Shown in pieces: positions 25,985-27,312 of a DNA stretch of 27,312 nt; the stretch's first letter is position 1; every line of letters starts with the position of its first letter. This stretch comes from Triparma columacea (lineage: Eukaryota; Sar; Bolidophyceae; Parmales; Triparmaceae), in NCBI GenBank assembly GCA_030267965.1, contig BRYA01000595.1, positions 1 to 27,312 on the forward strand, read 5' to 3'. The position numbers were made by a program, and so were the translations under genes. The notes beneath the pieces were generated by a model. That model saw only the letters and a program-made list of their open reading frames with translations. It was not told where the DNA came from and searched no databases.

Positions 25985-27312
25985 CTACGCAGGAGTAGCA
26001 GTAGGCGATGCCGTGGTAGGACTAGCAGTAGGCGATGCAGTAGGCGATGCCGTAGGACTAGCAGTAGGCGATGCCGTAGGACTAGCAGTAGGCGGTACTA
26101 TAAACCTGCAAGTGTTTTGGCCCTGTACGTACTCTCCGGAGCCAGAGAAGGTACCGTTAGGGCAAGCAATGCATTCTCCGTTAGCGTCGGGTTCCAGATC
26201 AGTGTCTGGTTGGCTGGAGTTAAAGAACATGTTCATAAAATTGCCAGCCGAGACTTTGCAGACGTTCCAGACCGTGACGTCCTTGTTGAAGGCACTTGCG
26301 TTAAAGAACATATACTGCATGTCAGTGACACTCGAGACATCCCAACTCCCAATATCCTGGTTGAAGTCGGTCGCATAACTGCGTTTAATTCAATGCCGAG
26401 TGGTGATGTGCGAGATGAGATTTGCGTGTGCATGTTTGAATGTTAGAATGTGATGCGAGTGTATTACTTAAAATAGAATATCACAAAGATGACGCGCAAA
26501 CCACGAAGATATTCTCCAAAGTTTCTCTCAATACTCACTTGAACATACGACCCATGCCAGTGACACTGGAGACATTCCAACTCCCAATATCCTGGTTGAA
26601 GACATAAGCCTCTCTGCGTTTATTTCAATGCCGAGTGGAGATGTGCGAGATGAGATTTGCGTGCGCGTGTGTGAATGTTAGAATTAGAAGCGAGTGTATT
26701 ACTTTAATATAGGATGCAGCAAAGATAGCACGCAAACCACGATGACCTCAACTCCAAAGCATCTGTCAATACTCACTTGAACATAGCATACATGGTAGTG
26801 ACACTGGAGACATTCCAACTCCCAATATCCTGGTTGAAGACCTTTGCCTGACTGCGTTTATTTCAAGGCCGAGTGGAGATGTGCGAGATGAGATTTGCGT
26901 GTGTGTGTGTGAATGTTAGAATGAGAAGCGAATATATTACTTAAAATAGAATGCAGCAAAGATAACACACACACACAAACCACGAAGACCTCATCTCCAA
27001 AGCATCTCTCAATACTCACTTGAACATATTATTCATGTCAGTGACACTCGAGACATTCCAACTCCCAATAGTCTGGTTGAAGACATAAGCCTCTCTGCGT
27101 TGAATTTAAAGCCGAGTGGAGATGTGCGAGATGAGATTGGCGTGTGCGTGTGTTAATGTTAGAATGAGAAGCGAGCATATTACTGCAGCAAAGATAACAC
27201 GCAAACCACGAAGACCTCATCTCCAAAGCATCTCTTAATACTCACGCGAACATAGCCCCCATGTGAGTGACACTCGAGACATCCCAACTCCCAATATCCT
27301 GGTTGAAGACTT
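25985..27312 (-). CDS. BspA/DUF285-like repeat protein, 5' part beyond window
   Basis: Exons on the minus strand: beyond 27312 to 27246, 27094-27020, 26851-26777, 26613-26539, and terminal 26378-25985. Each internal exon is 75 nt with the same phase (two bases at the donor side, one at the acceptor) and encodes one 25-residue repeat of the form EAYVFNQxIGSWxVSSVTxMxxMF, the BspA-type leucine-rich (DUF285) unit. The terminal exon adds a last repeat with FNKDVTVWNVCKVS, then a Cys-containing GECIACPNGTFSGSGEYV region and a (PTAS)n tail ending in TAG at 25985-25987. Donors are GTGAGT; acceptors are CGCAG without a strong pyrimidine tract; CTAAC lies about 70 nt upstream. Introns are 151-168 bp and near-identical. 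Such repeats occur in secreted or surface proteins of bacteria and many protists. Location here is inferred, because any signal peptide lies outside the window. Confidence 0.85.
25988..26093 (-). repeat. 12-bp repeats encoding a PTAS tail
   Basis: Six or more copies of a GCAGTAGGCGAT/GCCGTAGGACTA-type 12-mer in the last exon of the BspA-like gene, encoding Pro-Thr-Ala-Ser units with a Pro-Thr-Thr-Ala-Ser slip. Ser/Thr/Pro-rich tails of this kind are typical O-glycosylated stalks or linkers. No hydrophobic anchor follows. Confidence 0.85.
26379..27312 (-). repeat. Tandem exon-plus-intron array, unit about 225-243 bp
   Basis: Successive units start (donor side) at 27246, 27020, 26777 and 26539. 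Each is one 75-bp exon plus an intron (27095-27245, 26852-27019, 26614-26776, 26379-26538). The introns share GTGAGTATT, GGAGATGAGGTCTTCGTGGTT, a CA/GT-rich centre, CTAACATT and CATCTCGCACATCTCCACTCGGC. TGGAGATG near the 5' end and CATCTCCA near the 3' end could pair in most units. Confidence 0.88.

Overview
This window reads as nuclear DNA of a eukaryotic microalga. Genes sit close together on both strands. Introns are short (about 80 to 420 bp), start mostly GTGAG, and often carry a CTAAC branch-like motif followed by a C-rich tract. A BET protein fused to beta-repeats, a START/XKR-like giant, an ankyrin-MYND protein and BspA/DUF285 repeats with PTAS tails together suggest a stramenopile, perhaps an ochrophyte such as a parmalean. 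That lineage call is inference and I could not test it. Gene models below were built by hand from splice sites, reading phase and remembered family similarity. There is one assembly gap of 19 N at 15960-15978.

Layout. 1-606: a 9-bp minisatellite and CA-rich degenerate repeats. 607-7824 (-): an intronless 2405-aa protein with about four START-like lipid-binding folds followed by two tandem polytopic membrane modules resembling XK-related scramblases. 7825-9094: intergenic, with weak coding-like remnants. 9095-13239 (-): a five-exon, 1250-aa BET protein (bromodomain plus NET) with an N-terminal beta-repeat region. 14645-16767 (+): a five-exon protein with two RRM-like domains arranged like RBM26/27. 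17229-19187 (-): a DDX52/ROK1-type DEAD-box helicase. 19305-21634 (+): the AP-1 clathrin adaptor mu subunit, whose model needs a 6-nt micro-exon. 21827-22812 (-): a three-exon Cys-rich conserved protein. 23000-24151 (+): an ankyrin/MYND protein.

24152-27312 is accessory in character. It holds an orphan Gly-Met-rich reading frame, a truncated BspA-like gene copy, a roughly 450-bp element with imperfect inverted termini, and the 3' part of a BspA-like gene. In that gene each 75-nt exon encodes exactly one 25-residue repeat, and the exons are separated by near-identical introns. It runs off the right edge.

The housekeeping genes (chromatin reader, RNA-binding protein, ribosome-biogenesis helicase, vesicle adaptor) show no shared pathway. 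They alternate as divergent pairs with short shared promoters (19188-19304, 22813-22999) and convergent pairs. The most novel items are the START/XKR fusion with repeated RRxS tails, the 6-nt micro-exon, and the exon-per-repeat array.
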